64,000 bases of DNA from Mycobacterium sp. NBC_00419 (GCF_036023875.1 NZ_CP107931.1:4774001-4838000), one strand, 5' to 3'; positions 17,923-26,571 are shown, counted from the stretch's first letter. Translations and numbers: made by a program. Notes: generated by a model not told the origin, from the sequence alone.

Positions 17923-18345
17923 TCAGGCTGGGAGCGTTCCAGCGGGGTCAGGACCACCTGCAGCCACACCAGCACCAGTACCACTGAACACAGCACTCCT
18001 GCCGCCATCCACAGGCGCGGCCCCGGAGCCTGGGCGATCGGGGTGGTCTGATGCCACCACACCACCCGCGCCCAGGGTGCACCAGCGGAAAGTACTGCGC
18101 AGCAGGGCAATCGATGACACCATGGCCGTCGCCGTAAACAGGCTCAGCGAGACGGCGCAGCCGGCGATGCCCGGTGTGCCAGTAGCGGCACGGTCATGCA
18201 CGTCGGCCCAGCCCAGCGCTGCCGCCGCGGCGAGCCACGCGATGACGACGGCGGTGAAGACTCTGCGCCGCGGATCGATCCAGACGTCGTCGAGGACCTG
18301 ACGCTCGATCCCGCGCAGCATCTCTGCGACATCGCTACTGGGCAC
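17923..18345 (-). CDS. Membrane protein downstream of sigC, probably frame-disrupted
   Basis: A 140-residue frame starting at GTG 18345, 38 bases after the sigC stop. The N-terminus (DVAEMLRGIERQVLDDVW) is soluble, followed by two membrane helices at about residues 30-48 and 62-80. After WCTLGAG, near 18065-18085, the frame becomes low-complexity Gly/Pro. Another minus-strand frame, running on to 17859, carries a good third helix (WMAAGVLCSVVLVLVWLQ). This suggests a frameshift joining both parts; the real C-terminus would then overlap the fadR-type gene's end. Position and topology suggest a partner or modulator of SigC, but no anti-sigma motif is visible. Function unknown. Confidence 0.5.
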   Translation of the reverse strand: MPSSDVAEMLRGIERQVLDDVWIDPRRRVFTAVVIAWLAAAAALGWADVHDRAATGTPGIAGCAVSLSLFTATAMVSSIALLRSTFRWCTLGAGGVVASDHPDRPGSGAAPVDGGRSAVFSGTGAGVAAGGPDPAGTLPA

Positions 18346-18383
18346 CTCGACTAGTCGGATCGAGCGGGCCGCTGGTTCCCGGC

Positions 18384-18938
18384 CTAGATCACCTGGTCGT
18401 CGCGGTGGGCCGCGGTCATGAGGTCGTCGCGGGCGCGGGCCACCCGGGAGCGGATGGTGCCCACCGGGCAGCCACACACCTCGGCTGCCTCGGCGTAGGA
18501 CAGGCCCAGCACCTGGGTGAGCATCAGCGCGTGCCTGCGGTCGTCGTCGAGGCCGTCGAGCAACATCCGGATCTCGATGATGTCCTCGAAGCGGGCCGCG
18601 CTGCGGCGGGTGTCGAGTACCTGGTCGAGGTCGACGCTGTAGCCGGTGCTGCGCGGCCGGGCCTGGTTGCGCCGGATCTGGTCGACGACGACGCGGCGGG
18701 CGATCGACAGCAGCCAGGTGCGCGCCGAGGAGCGTCCGGAGAACCGGGGCAGCGATCCCAGGGCACGCAGGAACGTCTCCTGGGTCAGATCGTCGGCGTT
18801 GCCCGGGTCGCCCAGGAAGGCGACGGTTCGCCACACGTCGCGTTCGGTTGCCCGGATGAAGGCGTCCAGCGCGGCGTTGTCACCGCGCCCGGCGGCCAGT
18901 GCCCACCGGGTCACCTGGTCGTCGTCGCGTTCGCTCAC
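18384..18938 (-). CDS. sigC: ECF RNA polymerase sigma factor SigC
   Basis: A 184-residue ECF sigma factor. Region 2 carries the [11 protein letters not shown] motif, with [18 protein letters not shown] after it. Region 4 has [28 protein letters not shown], a helix-turn-helix for the -35 element. The sequence is very close to my recollection of M. tuberculosis SigC, including the [11 protein letters not shown] stretch. SigC in M. tuberculosis has been linked to copper-acquisition genes (ctpB and the nrp region). Here the gene lies divergently from a copper-type ATPase 193 bases away, an arrangement not present in M. tuberculosis. M. smegmatis is reported to lack sigC, which argues against that species. 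Confidence 0.92.
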   Translation of the reverse strand: MSERDDDQVTRWALAAGRGDNAALDAFIRATERDVWRTVAFLGDPGNADDLTQETFLRALGSLPRFSGRSSARTWLLSIARRVVVDQIRRNQARPRSTGYSVDLDQVLDTRRSAARFEDIIEIRMLLDGLDDDRRHALMLTQVLGLSYAEAAEVCGCPVGTIRSRVARARDDLMTAAHRDDQVI

Positions 18939-19062
18939 GGGAAGTCAGAGTAGGGGATCGCGGTTGCGGGCACATCCCCAGCCCCGCAGGAGCTTCCGCA
19001 CACCCCGCCGGAGTACTTTGGGAGGAGTCGAATGTGCCCAGAACCAGGGATTTCCTGTTTCC

Positions 19063-19090
19063 GGGAACTCGGTGCGGTTGGCATCCGACT
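19063..19090 (+). promoter_or_regulatory. Candidate ECF-type promoter of the copper ATPase
   Basis: GGGAAC at 19063-19068, followed after 17 bases by CGAC, looks like an ECF -35/-10 pair (GGAAC/CGT-like). It lies 42 bases before the ATPase start, in the sigC-ATPase divergent gap. SigC control is an inference from the neighbourhood, not from an exact match to a proven consensus. Confidence 0.3.
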
Positions 19091-19131
19091 ATTCGACTCG
19101 AGCCGATTACTGTCGATCGACGAGGAGGACG

Positions 19132-21381
19132 ATGACGGCATCTGTCGTCGGCGGCGCTGCCGACACCGACGTCCGCCGCGTCCAGCTCGACGTCTCGGGA
19201 ATGTCCTGCGCGGCGTGCGCGGCGCGGGTGGAGACCAAGCTCAACAAGGTCGACGGCGTGCACGCGACCGTCAACTACGCGACCCGGGTGGCCACCGTCG
19301 ACGCCGCCGACTCGGTGCCCACCGACACGCTGTGTGAGGTGGTCCGCAAGGCCGGCTACGACGCGGCTCCGCGCAGCGCGACACCGGTCGAGGCGCCCGA
19401 CCCCGACGACCAGACCGCGCGGAGCCTGTTGCGCCGGCTGGCCGTCGCCGCGGTGCTGTTCGTGCCGCTGGCCGATCTGTCGGTGATGTTCGCTGTAGTC
19501 CCCAGCACCCGGTTCACCGGGTGGGGATGGGTGCTGACCGCGCTGGCGCTGCCGATCGTCACCTGGGCGGCCTGGCCGTTCCACCGCGTCGCCCTGCGCA
19601 ACGCGCGCCACGGCACCGCGTCGATGGAGACGCTGATCTCCGTCGGCGTCACCGCGGCCACGCTGTGGTCGCTGTACACGATCTTCCTCGGCCACGGCAT
19701 CCGCGAGAGCCGCGGAATCTGGCAGGCGCTGCTGCGCAGCGACGCGATCTATCTCGAGGTCGCCGCCGGCGTCACCGTGTTCATCCTGGCGGGCCGGTAC
19801 TTCGAGGCCAAGGCCAAGTCGCGGGCGGGCGGCGCGTTGCGCGCGCTGGCCGCCCTGAGCGCCAAGAACGTGACGGTGCTGCTCGGCGACGGCACCGAGA
19901 TGGTGATCCCGGCCGACGAGCTCAAGGAGCAGCAGCGCTTCGTGGTGCGCCCCGGCGAGACGATCGCCGCCGACGGCCTGGTGGTCGAGGGCAGCGCGGC
20001 GATCGATATGAGCGCGATGACCGGCGAGTCCAAACCGGCCCGCGCCCATCCCGGGGGCCGCGTCGTCGGCGGCACCGTGGTTCTCGACGGGCGGCTGATC
20101 GTCGAGGCGGCCGCCGTGGGCGCCGACACCCAGTTCGCCGGGATGGTGCGTCTGGTCGAGGAGGCCCAGGCGCAGAAGGCCGACGCGCAACGGCTCGCCG
20201 ACCGGATCGCCGGGGTGTTCGTGCCCGTCGTGTTCGTCATCGCGGCAGTGACGGCCGCGGTGTGGCTGGCCTTCGGCGCCGACGCGGACCGGGCGTTCTC
20301 GGCTGCGCTGGCGGTGCTGGTGATCGCCTGTCCGTGCGCACTGGGCCTGGCCACCCCGACCGCGATGATGGTGGCCTCGGGGCGCGGCGCTCAACTGGGC
20401 ATCTTCCTCAAGGGCTACCAGGCGCTGGAGGCCATCCGTGCCGTGGACACCGTCGTCTTCGACAAGACGGGGACCCTGACCACCGGTCATCTCACGGTCA
20501 CCGGCGTGACGGCCGCCGACGGCTGGCAGGCCGACGACGTTCTCGGGCTGGCCGCGGCCGTCGAGACCGCCTCCGAACACGCGGTTGCGGTGGCGATTGC
20601 GGGTGCGGTCACCAACCGGCGTGAGGTGGAGGATTTCCGGTCCTATGCCGGGCGCGGAGTTACCGGTGTGGTGGCGGGCACGTCGGTGACGGTGGGCCGG
20701 CCGGTCTGGGTGCGCGGTGACACCCCGCTGGGTGCGGAGCTGGAATCGGCCTGGCGGGCCGCCGAATCACGCGGGGAGACAGTCGTTTTCGTCGCCGTTG
20801 ATGGTGTGGTGTGCGGCGCGATCGCAGTGGCCGACGCGGTCAAGGAGTCGGCGGCGGGCGCCGTGGCGGCGCTGCACAGCAGGGGACTGCGGACGGTGCT
20901 GCTGACCGGCGACAACGCCAGCGCGGCGGGTGCGGTGGCCGCCCAGGTGGGTATCGACGAGGTGATCGCCGAGGTGCTACCCGAGGGCAAGGTCGATGTC
21001 ATCGAGCAGTTGCGCGACCGCGGCCGGGTGGTCGCCATGGTCGGCGACGGCATCAACGACGGCCCCGCTCTGGCGTCGGCGGATCTGGGGCTGGCGATCG
21101 GCCGGGGTACCGACGTCGCGATCGGAGCCGCCGACATCATCCTGGTGCGCGACGATCTCGACATCGTGCCGCAGGCACTCGACCTGGCCCGGGCCACCAT
21201 GCGCACCATCCGGGTCAACCTGTTCTGGGCATTCGGGTACAACGTGGCCGCCATCCCGATCGCCGCGGCCGGCATGCTCAACCCGCTGATCGCCGGTGCG
21301 GCGATGGCGTTCTCGTCGTTCTTCGTCGTCTCGAACAGCTTGCGGCTGCGCAACTTCGCAGGCACTGACCGGAAAGGCTGA
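19132..21381 (+). CDS. Copper-type P1B ATPase (CtpA/CtpB-like)
   Basis: A 749-residue heavy-metal transporting ATPase. Domains in order: a cytosolic HMA domain with M24-S-C26-A-A-C29; eight predicted membrane helices with the intramembrane C400-P-C402 that specifies Cu(I)/Ag(I); the phosphorylation site D444 in DKTGT; the SEHAVA nucleotide-binding segment (SEH-A rather than SEHP); and the [10 protein letters not shown] hinge. Length and sequence fit mycobacterial CtpA/CtpB (about 750-760 residues). The ATG at 19132 has a GAGGAGGA ribosome-binding site at 19122; the open frame before it is non-coding. An HMA metallochaperone-like gene follows 6 bases after the stop. Direction of transport is not decided by sequence. 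Confidence 0.92.
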   Translation: MTASVVGGAADTDVRRVQLDVSGMSCAACAARVETKLNKVDGVHATVNYATRVATVDAADSVPTDTLCEVVRKAGYDAAPRSATPVEAPDPDDQTARSLLRRLAVAAVLFVPLADLSVMFAVVPSTRFTGWGWVLTALALPIVTWAAWPFHRVALRNARHGTASMETLISVGVTAATLWSLYTIFLGHGIRESRGIWQALLRSDAIYLEVAAGVTVFILAGRYFEAKAKSRAGGALRALAALSAKNVTVLLGDGTEMVIPADELKEQQRFVVRPGETIAADGLVVEGSAAIDMSAMTGESKPARAHPGGRVVGGTVVLDGRLIVEAAAVGADTQFAGMVRLVEEAQAQKADAQRLADRIAGVFVPVVFVIAAVTAAVWLAFGADADRAFSAALAVLVIACPCALGLATPTAMMVASGRGAQLGIFLKGYQALEAIRAVDTVVFDKTGTLTTGHLTVTGVTAADGWQADDVLGLAAAVETASEHAVAVAIAGAVTNRREVEDFRSYAGRGVTGVVAGTSVTVGRPVWVRGDTPLGAELESAWRAAESRGETVVFVAVDGVVCGAIAVADAVKESAAGAVAALHSRGLRTVLLTGDNASAAGAVAAQVGIDEVIAEVLPEGKVDVIEQLRDRGRVVAMVGDGINDGPALASADLGLAIGRGTDVAIGAADIILVRDDLDIVPQALDLARATMRTIRVNLFWAFGYNVAAIPIAAAGMLNPLIAGAAMAFSSFFVVSNSLRLRNFAGTDRKG

Positions 21382-21387
21382 ATCACC

Positions 21388-21600
21388 ATGCCGGAGCAGA
21401 CCTTCAAGGTCGACGGACTGCACTGCCAGAGCTGCGTCCGCGTGGTCAGCACCGCGCTGGGCGCGCTGCCGGATGTCAGTGCCGTCGAGGTGGACCTCGG
21501 TGAACCGTCGACGGTGCGGGTGCGCGCCGACACCGATCTGACCGTCGAGCAGGTGCAGGCCGCCCTCGACGAAGAAGGCGAATACTCCGTCGTCGGCTGA
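21388..21600 (+). CDS. Small HMA-domain copper chaperone (CopZ-like)
   Basis: A 70-residue single-domain protein with the beta-alpha-beta-beta-alpha-beta pattern of heavy-metal-associated domains. The metal site is C13-x2-C16 in GLHCQSCV, where His replaces the common Met-x-Cys residue. It probably carries Cu(I) to or from the ATPase encoded 6 bases upstream and is co-transcribed with it. It ends 40 bases before the broken whiB gene. Confidence 0.9.
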   Translation: MPEQTFKVDGLHCQSCVRVVSTALGALPDVSAVEVDLGEPSTVRVRADTDLTVEQVQAALDEEGEYSVVG

Positions 21601-21640
21601 ACCGGGAACCGGCCACGCCCGGCTCACGACTATGTAAAGC

Positions 21641-21865
21641 GTGAGGCGACAACGATTTCCGCGGCCGTCAACCCACGAGTGGGACTGGCAGCTTCGTGGG
21701 GTGTGCCGGGCTGCCGACTCGTCGGTCTTCTTCGGCGCGGACGGCGAGACCCACACCGCGCGCATCGGCCGAGAACGGGCCGCCAAGACCCTCTGTCAGC
21801 GCTGCCCGGTGTTGGCCGACAGCTCGGCCGTCGTCGTTGCGGTGGGCGCTTCCTCCGTCGTGTGA
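21641..21865 (+). pseudogene. 5' part of a whiB gene, cut by island insertion
   Basis: A GTG-started frame of 74 codons. Residues 13-57 match the N-terminal two thirds of a WhiB3-like [4Fe-4S] regulator: WDWQLRGVC (first Cys), DSSVFF, then TLCQRCPV (second and third Cys). After the 98-bp repeat ends at 21810 the protein turns into unrelated LADSSAVVVAV residues and stops. The fourth cysteine, the GVWGG-type turn and the DNA-binding tail are missing. The missing part is found in the same register at 28790-28937. The fragment probably cannot hold a cluster with four Cys ligands. Confidence 0.85.
21713..21810 (+). repeat. 98-bp direct repeat, left copy (candidate attL)
   Basis: This 98-base segment is identical, base by base, to 28692-28789. 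It starts GCCGACTCGTCGG and ends GCTGCCCGGT, and encodes the internal part of WhiB from ADSSVFF to CQRCPV. The flanking bases differ on both sides (T versus A before, G versus C after). It marks the left edge of the accessory island. Confidence 0.9.
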
Positions 21866-22445
21866 GGAGTTTCTGGTGCGATCGCATAGCCGAAGGCTTG
21901 ACGGCGCGTCGGGGCCAATCCGCGGCCTGAACTCGCTCGATCCGATGCCCGCAGGCCGAAGAGAAGCCGGTTGGCCTCAGCGGCAGAAAGAACGTAACCG
22001 GACGTACGGAAGGCCAAATGTAGGTCGTTTTTTCACTTAGGAGCAGGGCGTCCGCGCTTCTTTTGTAGGTGAGCGCAAGTACGCGTGCCTTCGAGAGCTT
22101 CGTTCGTATTGATCTAGGTGCATTTAATCGATACTCTCCGTCCTGAGTGAGAGAAGTCCAAGAGATGATTCTTGGCATGGGGCAGCACAGGTCCAAGCAG
22201 GACAAGGCAATTGACGATGATCTCGGGCCCGCGCTCTGACTGGCTACCGTGGCGGCGCAGTGACCGCCGCGCGTCGGCGACATCGGATCTGGAAGGTGGT
22301 CGGTGACGATGCCTCTCCTGCGCGGGTGCAGCCGCGCCATCAGAACACGGTGCAGTTGTCGCGAGCAGCGTTCCTGGGTCTTCTGTCGGATTGAGCGCCG
22401 CAGCGACGGCGTGACGACGATCGCACGCGAAACCCCTTTGCGTGC
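21866..22445. other. Gene-poor left end of the island
   Basis: These 580 bases hold no convincing gene. The open frames on the minus strand (for example 22114-22452) are rich in Arg/Pro/Ser with no family likeness. Composition is more AT-rich around 22015-22130. The stretch may contain the promoter of the Ntn-hydrolase-like gene and recombination-related sites, but no clear repeat or RNA was seen. Confidence 0.5.
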
Positions 22446-23315
22446 ATGACATTCGCGATCGCCGAGGTACTTTCAGACGCCGCTGGCCGCGTCACACTGC
22501 TTGCCGACACCAAGTTGACCGACAGGCTTGATGATGTCGCTACGCGGCACATCTACACTCACCCGTGCCTGAAGATCGTGATCATCGACGATGACATCGC
22601 GGTTGCTGTTGCAGGAGACAATCCCGAGTCCGCCCTGCGGTTCGTCACCAGCTTACGAGGACAGGGCCTCGCTCAGATTGTGGAGTCACTGCGCCGGTAC
22701 AGCGTCGACCACGACTCACGCAACGTGTCCAAGTCGTTCCTCATCGCCAAGCGCGCCCCAAATCCCAAGCTGTGGAGAATCGTTCGCGGCCAAGTGGACG
22801 ACAGCAGCGCGCTGCCTCGTCTATGGATCGGAGACCCCGCCGCATTCTCCGCGTTCCAAAGCCAACACCACTCGGCCCTTCCAAGTGCAACTGCTGAATT
22901 CCGGCTCGTGGCTGCCATGCAAGCCATCTCCGCCTTCGACGACATTGCCACAGTGGGCGGCTACATCACCCGTTTAACCGGTGACGGGCTGCACCCTTTC
23001 CGGTTCGCCGGCGACCAAACGCGCATGGCCCCCTGGCTCACCCAGGGCACCGTCGACGACCAAAATGGCCGCACCGCCCTCACCTTTTCTGTGCCGCCAG
23101 GGGCCGACCCAACGAGGCACAGCAGAATTGCCGTACCCGGACACGGCCGAACCCCCGGCGCGCTCGCCTTTGTCATCCCAGAGATCGGCACCGCGCGGAT
23201 GTGGACTCACGAGGCCCCCTGGCTACCGCCAATCAAGCTGAGCGGGCTGCGAGCGATGGACGACTTGTTGCGTGCCGCCAGCAACGACCACGGCCAACTG
23301 CTTCGCCCTAATTGA
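22446..23315 (+). CDS. Proteasome-beta/HslV-like Ntn-hydrolase fold protein
   Basis: A 289-residue protein. The N-terminus MTFAIAEV, then GRVTLLADTKLT, resembles the first two strands of HslV and proteasome beta subunits (TTIV..., GDxxxT). Thr2 would become the N-terminal nucleophile after Met removal. D21 aligns with Asp17 of HslV and K43, in HPCLKIVIID, with Lys33. The following AVAVAGDNPESALRF matches the HslV AGFAGGTADAF region. The protein is about 100 residues longer than HslV, with an extra C-terminal domain. No partner ATPase is present in the island. Substrate unknown. It could be a self-activating peptidase or an inactive relative. The assignment rests on motif reading only. Confidence 0.6.
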   Translation: MTFAIAEVLSDAAGRVTLLADTKLTDRLDDVATRHIYTHPCLKIVIIDDDIAVAVAGDNPESALRFVTSLRGQGLAQIVESLRRYSVDHDSRNVSKSFLIAKRAPNPKLWRIVRGQVDDSSALPRLWIGDPAAFSAFQSQHHSALPSATAEFRLVAAMQAISAFDDIATVGGYITRLTGDGLHPFRFAGDQTRMAPWLTQGTVDDQNGRTALTFSVPPGADPTRHSRIAVPGHGRTPGALAFVIPEIGTARMWTHEAPWLPPIKLSGLRAMDDLLRAASNDHGQLLRPN

Positions 23316-23357
23316 TGTATCGGCCACGTCGCACCATGAGAACCACGTACAAGTTGC

Positions 23358-24104
23358 CTACCGCCGCGCCCGCTGCCACTGCCAGACACCGTGGTCGAGG
23401 TCGGTCGGAGACATGCCCATTTCCACCGCCGTAGCGGTCAGGATCTGTAGGGCGAACCCGGTCGTGACAGCGCGACGGGGCATCCCTAAGACATCTGCGA
23501 CGAAACGGCAGATCATGCGGTCCGGCTTGATGCCAGGGATCCCGGCGAGCATCTGCACGTAGTGCCATGTGATTCCGGAGCGTTGACCGGGAACGGCTCT
23601 CCACGACGCCTCCACACGCGTCAAGCGCTCTGTGTCCAGGGCTGCTTTCCTCAGACTGGCGGCGCTGTCGACTTCCTCGGCGGCGAGGGCGAGCGCAGCG
23701 GCGCGGATTGCGGCGGACTTCAGTGGGGCGCCGGCGTGCGTCGAGGTGCGGTTGCGGTTGCCGATCCTTAGCGCCCATCCGCCCGCGCCGATCAGCTCGT
23801 CGAACGTGGTGAGGAGTTCGGGCACGCCGTCGGTGTTCGGGTCGCCGCTCTGTTCCCTACGGTAGGCCCGGTAGCGAGTAATGACCGACTCCACGCTGGA
23901 GTACGTGACGCCGGTGGACTGCACGGAATCGACCACGCAGAGGGCAAGGCTATCGCGGTAGCCCGCTGGCGCCTTGGCATCGCGGAACTGTTCGCAGCGG
24001 TCGATTAAGACGTGGAGCTGCTCGGTGTTATGTGACACAGGCGCAAGCGTTGCACGGGGCCCCGACAGATTTGCGGCGTTGGCAAGGAATCCGCCTGTGT
24101 CCAC
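23358..24104 (-). CDS. Conserved-looking helical protein, possible HhH-type DNA-binding fold
   Basis: A 248-residue soluble protein, helical throughout. Near the C-terminus ITWHYVQMLAGIPGIKPD resembles the G-x-PG-x-K/G-x-x helix-hairpin-helix of base-excision glycosylases, followed by MICRFVADVLG and a final helix. No catalytic Lys/Asp pair can be assigned. The true start may be the GTG at 24038, giving 226 residues, because the first 22 residues are low-complexity. It converges on the Ntn-hydrolase-like gene with a 42-base gap. I do not recognise the family with certainty; a DNA-related role for an island gene is plausible but inferred. Confidence 0.5.
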   Translation of the reverse strand: MDTGGFLANAANLSGPRATLAPVSHNTEQLHVLIDRCEQFRDAKAPAGYRDSLALCVVDSVQSTGVTYSSVESVITRYRAYRREQSGDPNTDGVPELLTTFDELIGAGGWALRIGNRNRTSTHAGAPLKSAAIRAAALALAAEEVDSAASLRKAALDTERLTRVEASWRAVPGQRSGITWHYVQMLAGIPGIKPDRMICRFVADVLGMPRRAVTTGFALQILTATAVEMGMSPTDLDHGVWQWQRARR

Positions 24105-24270
24105 CCTTCATGCGTACCGTCCGCCCAATGAACGACGATACGACAAACCTTCTTCTCTCTGCGGCTCAACACTTCAGGAGAAGCGAGGCATCAATCGTAT
24201 TGGAATTCCCGGGCAGATGGCAGTGGCCTCAGCGCGCGACCGGGAGTGCGGCGCGCTTCGCTCACCGTGA

Positions 24271-24669
24271 TTAGGCAGGACTTGTTCGATCGTCTCGGGC
24301 CAACTCGGTCAGGTGCAGGTGGTTTCCGTCTGGGTCCTCGGTGGTGAGTCGACGAGGCATGGGTAGTTGATACGGGATGCTGAGGCGTTGCAAAGCGTTG
24401 GCCACAACGGCGAGGTCGGCCACATAGAAGCCCAATTGGATGTGGGTTGGGGACCTGGAGCCCGCAGAGACAATCTGAAACCCAGTGTTAATGCCCAACG
24501 ATCCGTCAACCATCTGCGGATAGCCAGGCGCATCGACCTCGAACAGCCGAAATCCCAAGGCGCGGTAGAACTGTGAGGACTCGTCAACGTTGCTGACGAA
24601 CACGGTCAGTTCAAGCAGGGAAGGGAGATGATTGGGTGGAATCTGCAACGGCGCAGCAACATTCGTCAC
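24271..24669 (-). CDS. VOC-superfamily (glyoxalase/bleomycin-resistance fold) protein
   Basis: A 132-residue protein with the paired beta-alpha-beta-beta-beta modules of the vicinal oxygen chelate fold: LTVFVSNVDESSQFYRALGFRLFEV in the first half, then IQLGFYVADLAVVANALQ and the closing TTEDPDGNHLHLTEL. Possible metal ligands are the His of HIQLGF and the Glu of LTEL. Such proteins range from isomerases and dioxygenases to antibiotic-binding resistance proteins, and the exact role cannot be told. Its ATG at 24669 overlaps the upstream gene's stop by 4 bases, so both are probably made from one transcript. Confidence 0.75.
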   Translation of the reverse strand: MTNVAAPLQIPPNHLPSLLELTVFVSNVDESSQFYRALGFRLFEVDAPGYPQMVDGSLGINTGFQIVSAGSRSPTHIQLGFYVADLAVVANALQRLSIPYQLPMPRRLTTEDPDGNHLHLTELARDDRTSPA

Positions 24670-24974
24670 CGTGGGCTGCTGATAATGACACTGAGTTCGC
24701 GATTCATCCGGGCGAGGCTGACGCCGTGGTCACAGATTCGACTGAGTACGTCGAGTTCCGATTCGGACCGTTCGGCCAACGGATTCATCGTCCGTAGGTA
24801 GTGCAGAACGAACTGCCGCTTGCCGGGGTTACGGGTACGTTCCGCAATGTCGGCCAACAAACTGCGTAAAGCCACGTCTGCGGCGTTGTTATCGATCGCT
24901 GAATCCTGCATCCCAGCAACGGTAGACGCGAGTACTGACATGCCGCCGAATTGTCTGGCAGTCCCGGGGCCCAC
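24666..24974 (-). CDS. Small hypothetical protein upstream of the VOC gene
   Basis: Up to 102 residues; an internal Met at codon 12 (start 24941) may be the real start, giving 91 residues. It is mostly helical (DVALRSLLADIAERTRNPGKRQFVLHYLRTM, then SELDVLSRICDHGVSLARMNREL), soluble, with no recognisable motif. It overlaps the VOC gene by 4 bases (translational coupling) and follows the winged-helix-like gene on the same strand by 39 bases. Family unknown. Confidence 0.45.
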   Translation of the reverse strand: MGPGTARQFGGMSVLASTVAGMQDSAIDNNAADVALRSLLADIAERTRNPGKRQFVLHYLRTMNPLAERSESELDVLSRICDHGVSLARMNRELSVIISSPR

Positions 24975-25013
24975 TGTCCGAACGAAATCGATGGGGCTCC
25001 GGGTGATGGTTCC

Positions 25014-26045
25014 CTAGTTCATCCTGGCGTGTTTGGTCATCTCCGGCCGGGCAAGTTGTGCGGTGATGGTCTCGACGATGCTCTGGTGGGCTGGCTTGCT
25101 GAGGGTCTCGGGGTGAAAACGCAGCTCGTGGGGTTTGGCGCCGTGGTCGTTGAAGCCGTCTACTTTTCCGTCTCCAGAGCGCCGCCAATCGGAGATGACA
25201 TCAAGGATGTCCAGATAATCCAGCATGCGATGGGAGGCCTCGTACGAGTCGCGGCTAAGGCCGTAGTTCAGCTTGCGGGGTCCGGCTGGCAGCGGCACTG
25301 GAGTATCGCCATGCTTGCAGCGCATGCGGGCGGCGATGAGCAGCAGGGCCAGCTCACTGTCTTCAAGAACCTGAATCCAGCCGTTGGTAAACAGCGTTGT
25401 GGGCACGGTGAAGTACTCGGCCTCATGCTCGGGCACTCGATACTCGCTGTTGTCCCCGATCAAGCGGGCGTCTTCCCGCATCAGCATGAAGTCCTCATAG
25501 TTCCGCTTGTGGCCCTTGGCTGGCGGCAAGTGGATGAGATTCTGCGCGTGCAGCCGGAGCAGGCCAGATTGAATCTGGCGGGCCTTCTTGGTGGGCACAC
25601 TGACGAAGACCCTGCCCTCCAGCGACGGTTGGGCATCGGTGGCGATGTAGTCGGACCATGCTGGCGCATTGTTGTCGTCGGACTTGAGCGCCAACAGGTT
25701 GGGGGTGGCGACTTGCCCTGGGCCCAAACGCATTTGTGCCTCGAACAACGAGATCAGGAGGAACGGCAACGCCCGTCCCCGCGGTGACATTAGTCGAGTG
25801 CTCGGCGGCCTTTGTTCCCGCCTGGTGGCGTTGCGTGTGGTCGTCTCTGCCGCAGGGTCCGGGTCATCGAGACGCACGAAGCGGTGCCGAATCCGAATGT
25901 CTCCGGGCGGGGTAGTCCGGCTGGCCAGGAGCTCCTGGAGCCGCTGGCCAGCGTCGGCCACGGATTGCTCCATTTTCCTGAGCCGCTTGAGCCGAGCAGT
26001 CAGAACGGCTCGTTCGCGGGCGTTCGGAGGCCGGGAAATGCTCAT
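25014..26045 (-). CDS. Winged-helix-like protein of unknown family, possible replication or regulatory protein
   Basis: A 343-residue soluble protein. Residues 1-45 form a basic, probably coiled helix (ERAVLTARLKRLRKMEQSV). The middle shows two winged-helix-like patterns: PFLLISLFEAQMRL...VATPNLLAL, and LEDSELALLLIAARM...LNYGLSRDSYEASHRMLDYLDILDVI. Tandem winged helices of this kind occur in plasmid and phage replication initiators and in some phage regulators, but I cannot name the family. It is first in a minus-strand group with the two genes after it. A perfect palindrome TATCGCGATA at 26073-26082, 28 bases upstream, could be its own operator. Confidence 0.5.
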   Translation of the reverse strand: MSISRPPNARERAVLTARLKRLRKMEQSVADAGQRLQELLASRTTPPGDIRIRHRFVRLDDPDPAAETTTRNATRREQRPPSTRLMSPRGRALPFLLISLFEAQMRLGPGQVATPNLLALKSDDNNAPAWSDYIATDAQPSLEGRVFVSVPTKKARQIQSGLLRLHAQNLIHLPPAKGHKRNYEDFMLMREDARLIGDNSEYRVPEHEAEYFTVPTTLFTNGWIQVLEDSELALLLIAARMRCKHGDTPVPLPAGPRKLNYGLSRDSYEASHRMLDYLDILDVISDWRRSGDGKVDGFNDHGAKPHELRFHPETLSKPAHQSIVETITAQLARPEMTKHARMN

Positions 26046-26376
26046 TTCAAAGAAAGGCTGCAGCCCAACCTGTATCGCGATAGTGATTTACCTCACGTTT
26101 CGGACTTAGTTCACCGCGCTACCCGCAACGCCTTAACCCTCCTAAAAACACGGTTCGCTGACGTGGACACTTTCTTTCTGGCGGGTTAAGCCGTTGGGCA
26201 CACGGTAGCACGGGCCGCTCGAAAACCGCGTACAACAGTCATAGGCGCACGTCAGCGGCCTGCAGAACATCAGCTCGCGGGTTGAGAAATGTAAGCCAAC
26301 GAAGCGGCCTTCGGGGCTCCAATCCCCGAAGGCCGCGGTGCGTCATCCCGTAAGCGCGAACTGGAGGAACAACACA
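26046..26376. other. Divergent intergenic region with palindrome and strong hairpin
   Basis: This 331-base gap separates the winged-helix-like gene (-) from a small membrane protein gene (+). It holds the palindrome TATCGCGATA (26073-26082) and, at its right end, a long hairpin (26304-26336). AT content is higher than in the backbone. No gene was recognised in it. Confidence 0.55.
26304..26336 (+). promoter_or_regulatory. Perfect 13-bp stem-loop before the small membrane protein gene
   Basis: GCGGCCTTCGGGG (26304-26316) pairs perfectly with CCCCGAAGGCCGC (26324-26336) across a 7-base loop, 40 bases before the ATG at 26377. There is no U-tract. It could be a terminator for transcription from the left, an attenuator in the leader, or a protein-binding site. 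Confidence 0.6.
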
Positions 26377-26571
26377 ATGTCGAAGGTACCGTCTCTGCGG
26401 CCTTCTCGGGACCGCAACCATCTGCCGGCCGAACGCCTGCCCCTGCGCTGGGTGGTGATCGCACTGCTTGCTAGCGCCGCCGGGGGAGTCGGCTACCTCT
26501 CGGCGGGCATCGTCACCGCGATCGTCACCGCCTGCACCGTGGCGGCCGCGCTGCACCGCATAATCGCGTAA
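26377..26571 (+). CDS. Small two-helix membrane protein
   Basis: A 64-residue protein. Residues 1-21 are basic and soluble, followed by two hydrophobic helices (about 22-40 and 42-60) with a Gly/Ser turn between them, ending HRIIA. GGAGGA lies 8 bases before the ATG at 26377, which fixes the start; an upstream in-frame ATG at 26338 falls inside the hairpin region. It is too short for a transporter and resembles small mobile-element membrane proteins such as holin-like, toxin or signalling peptides. Function unknown. Confidence 0.6.
   Translation: MSKVPSLRPSRDRNHLPAERLPLRWVVIALLASAAGGVGYLSAGIVTAIVTACTVAAALHRIIA

Noticed and set aside
21630..22340. A 236-codon minus-strand frame at the left end of the island
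   Set aside because: It runs antisense through the conserved whiB fragment and is Arg/Pro/Ser-rich without family likeness.
24128..24274. A 48-codon plus-strand frame (MNDDTTNLLLSAAQHF...)
   Set aside because: Composition is plausible, but there is no ribosome-binding site, no family likeness, and it is short. At most a truncated remnant.
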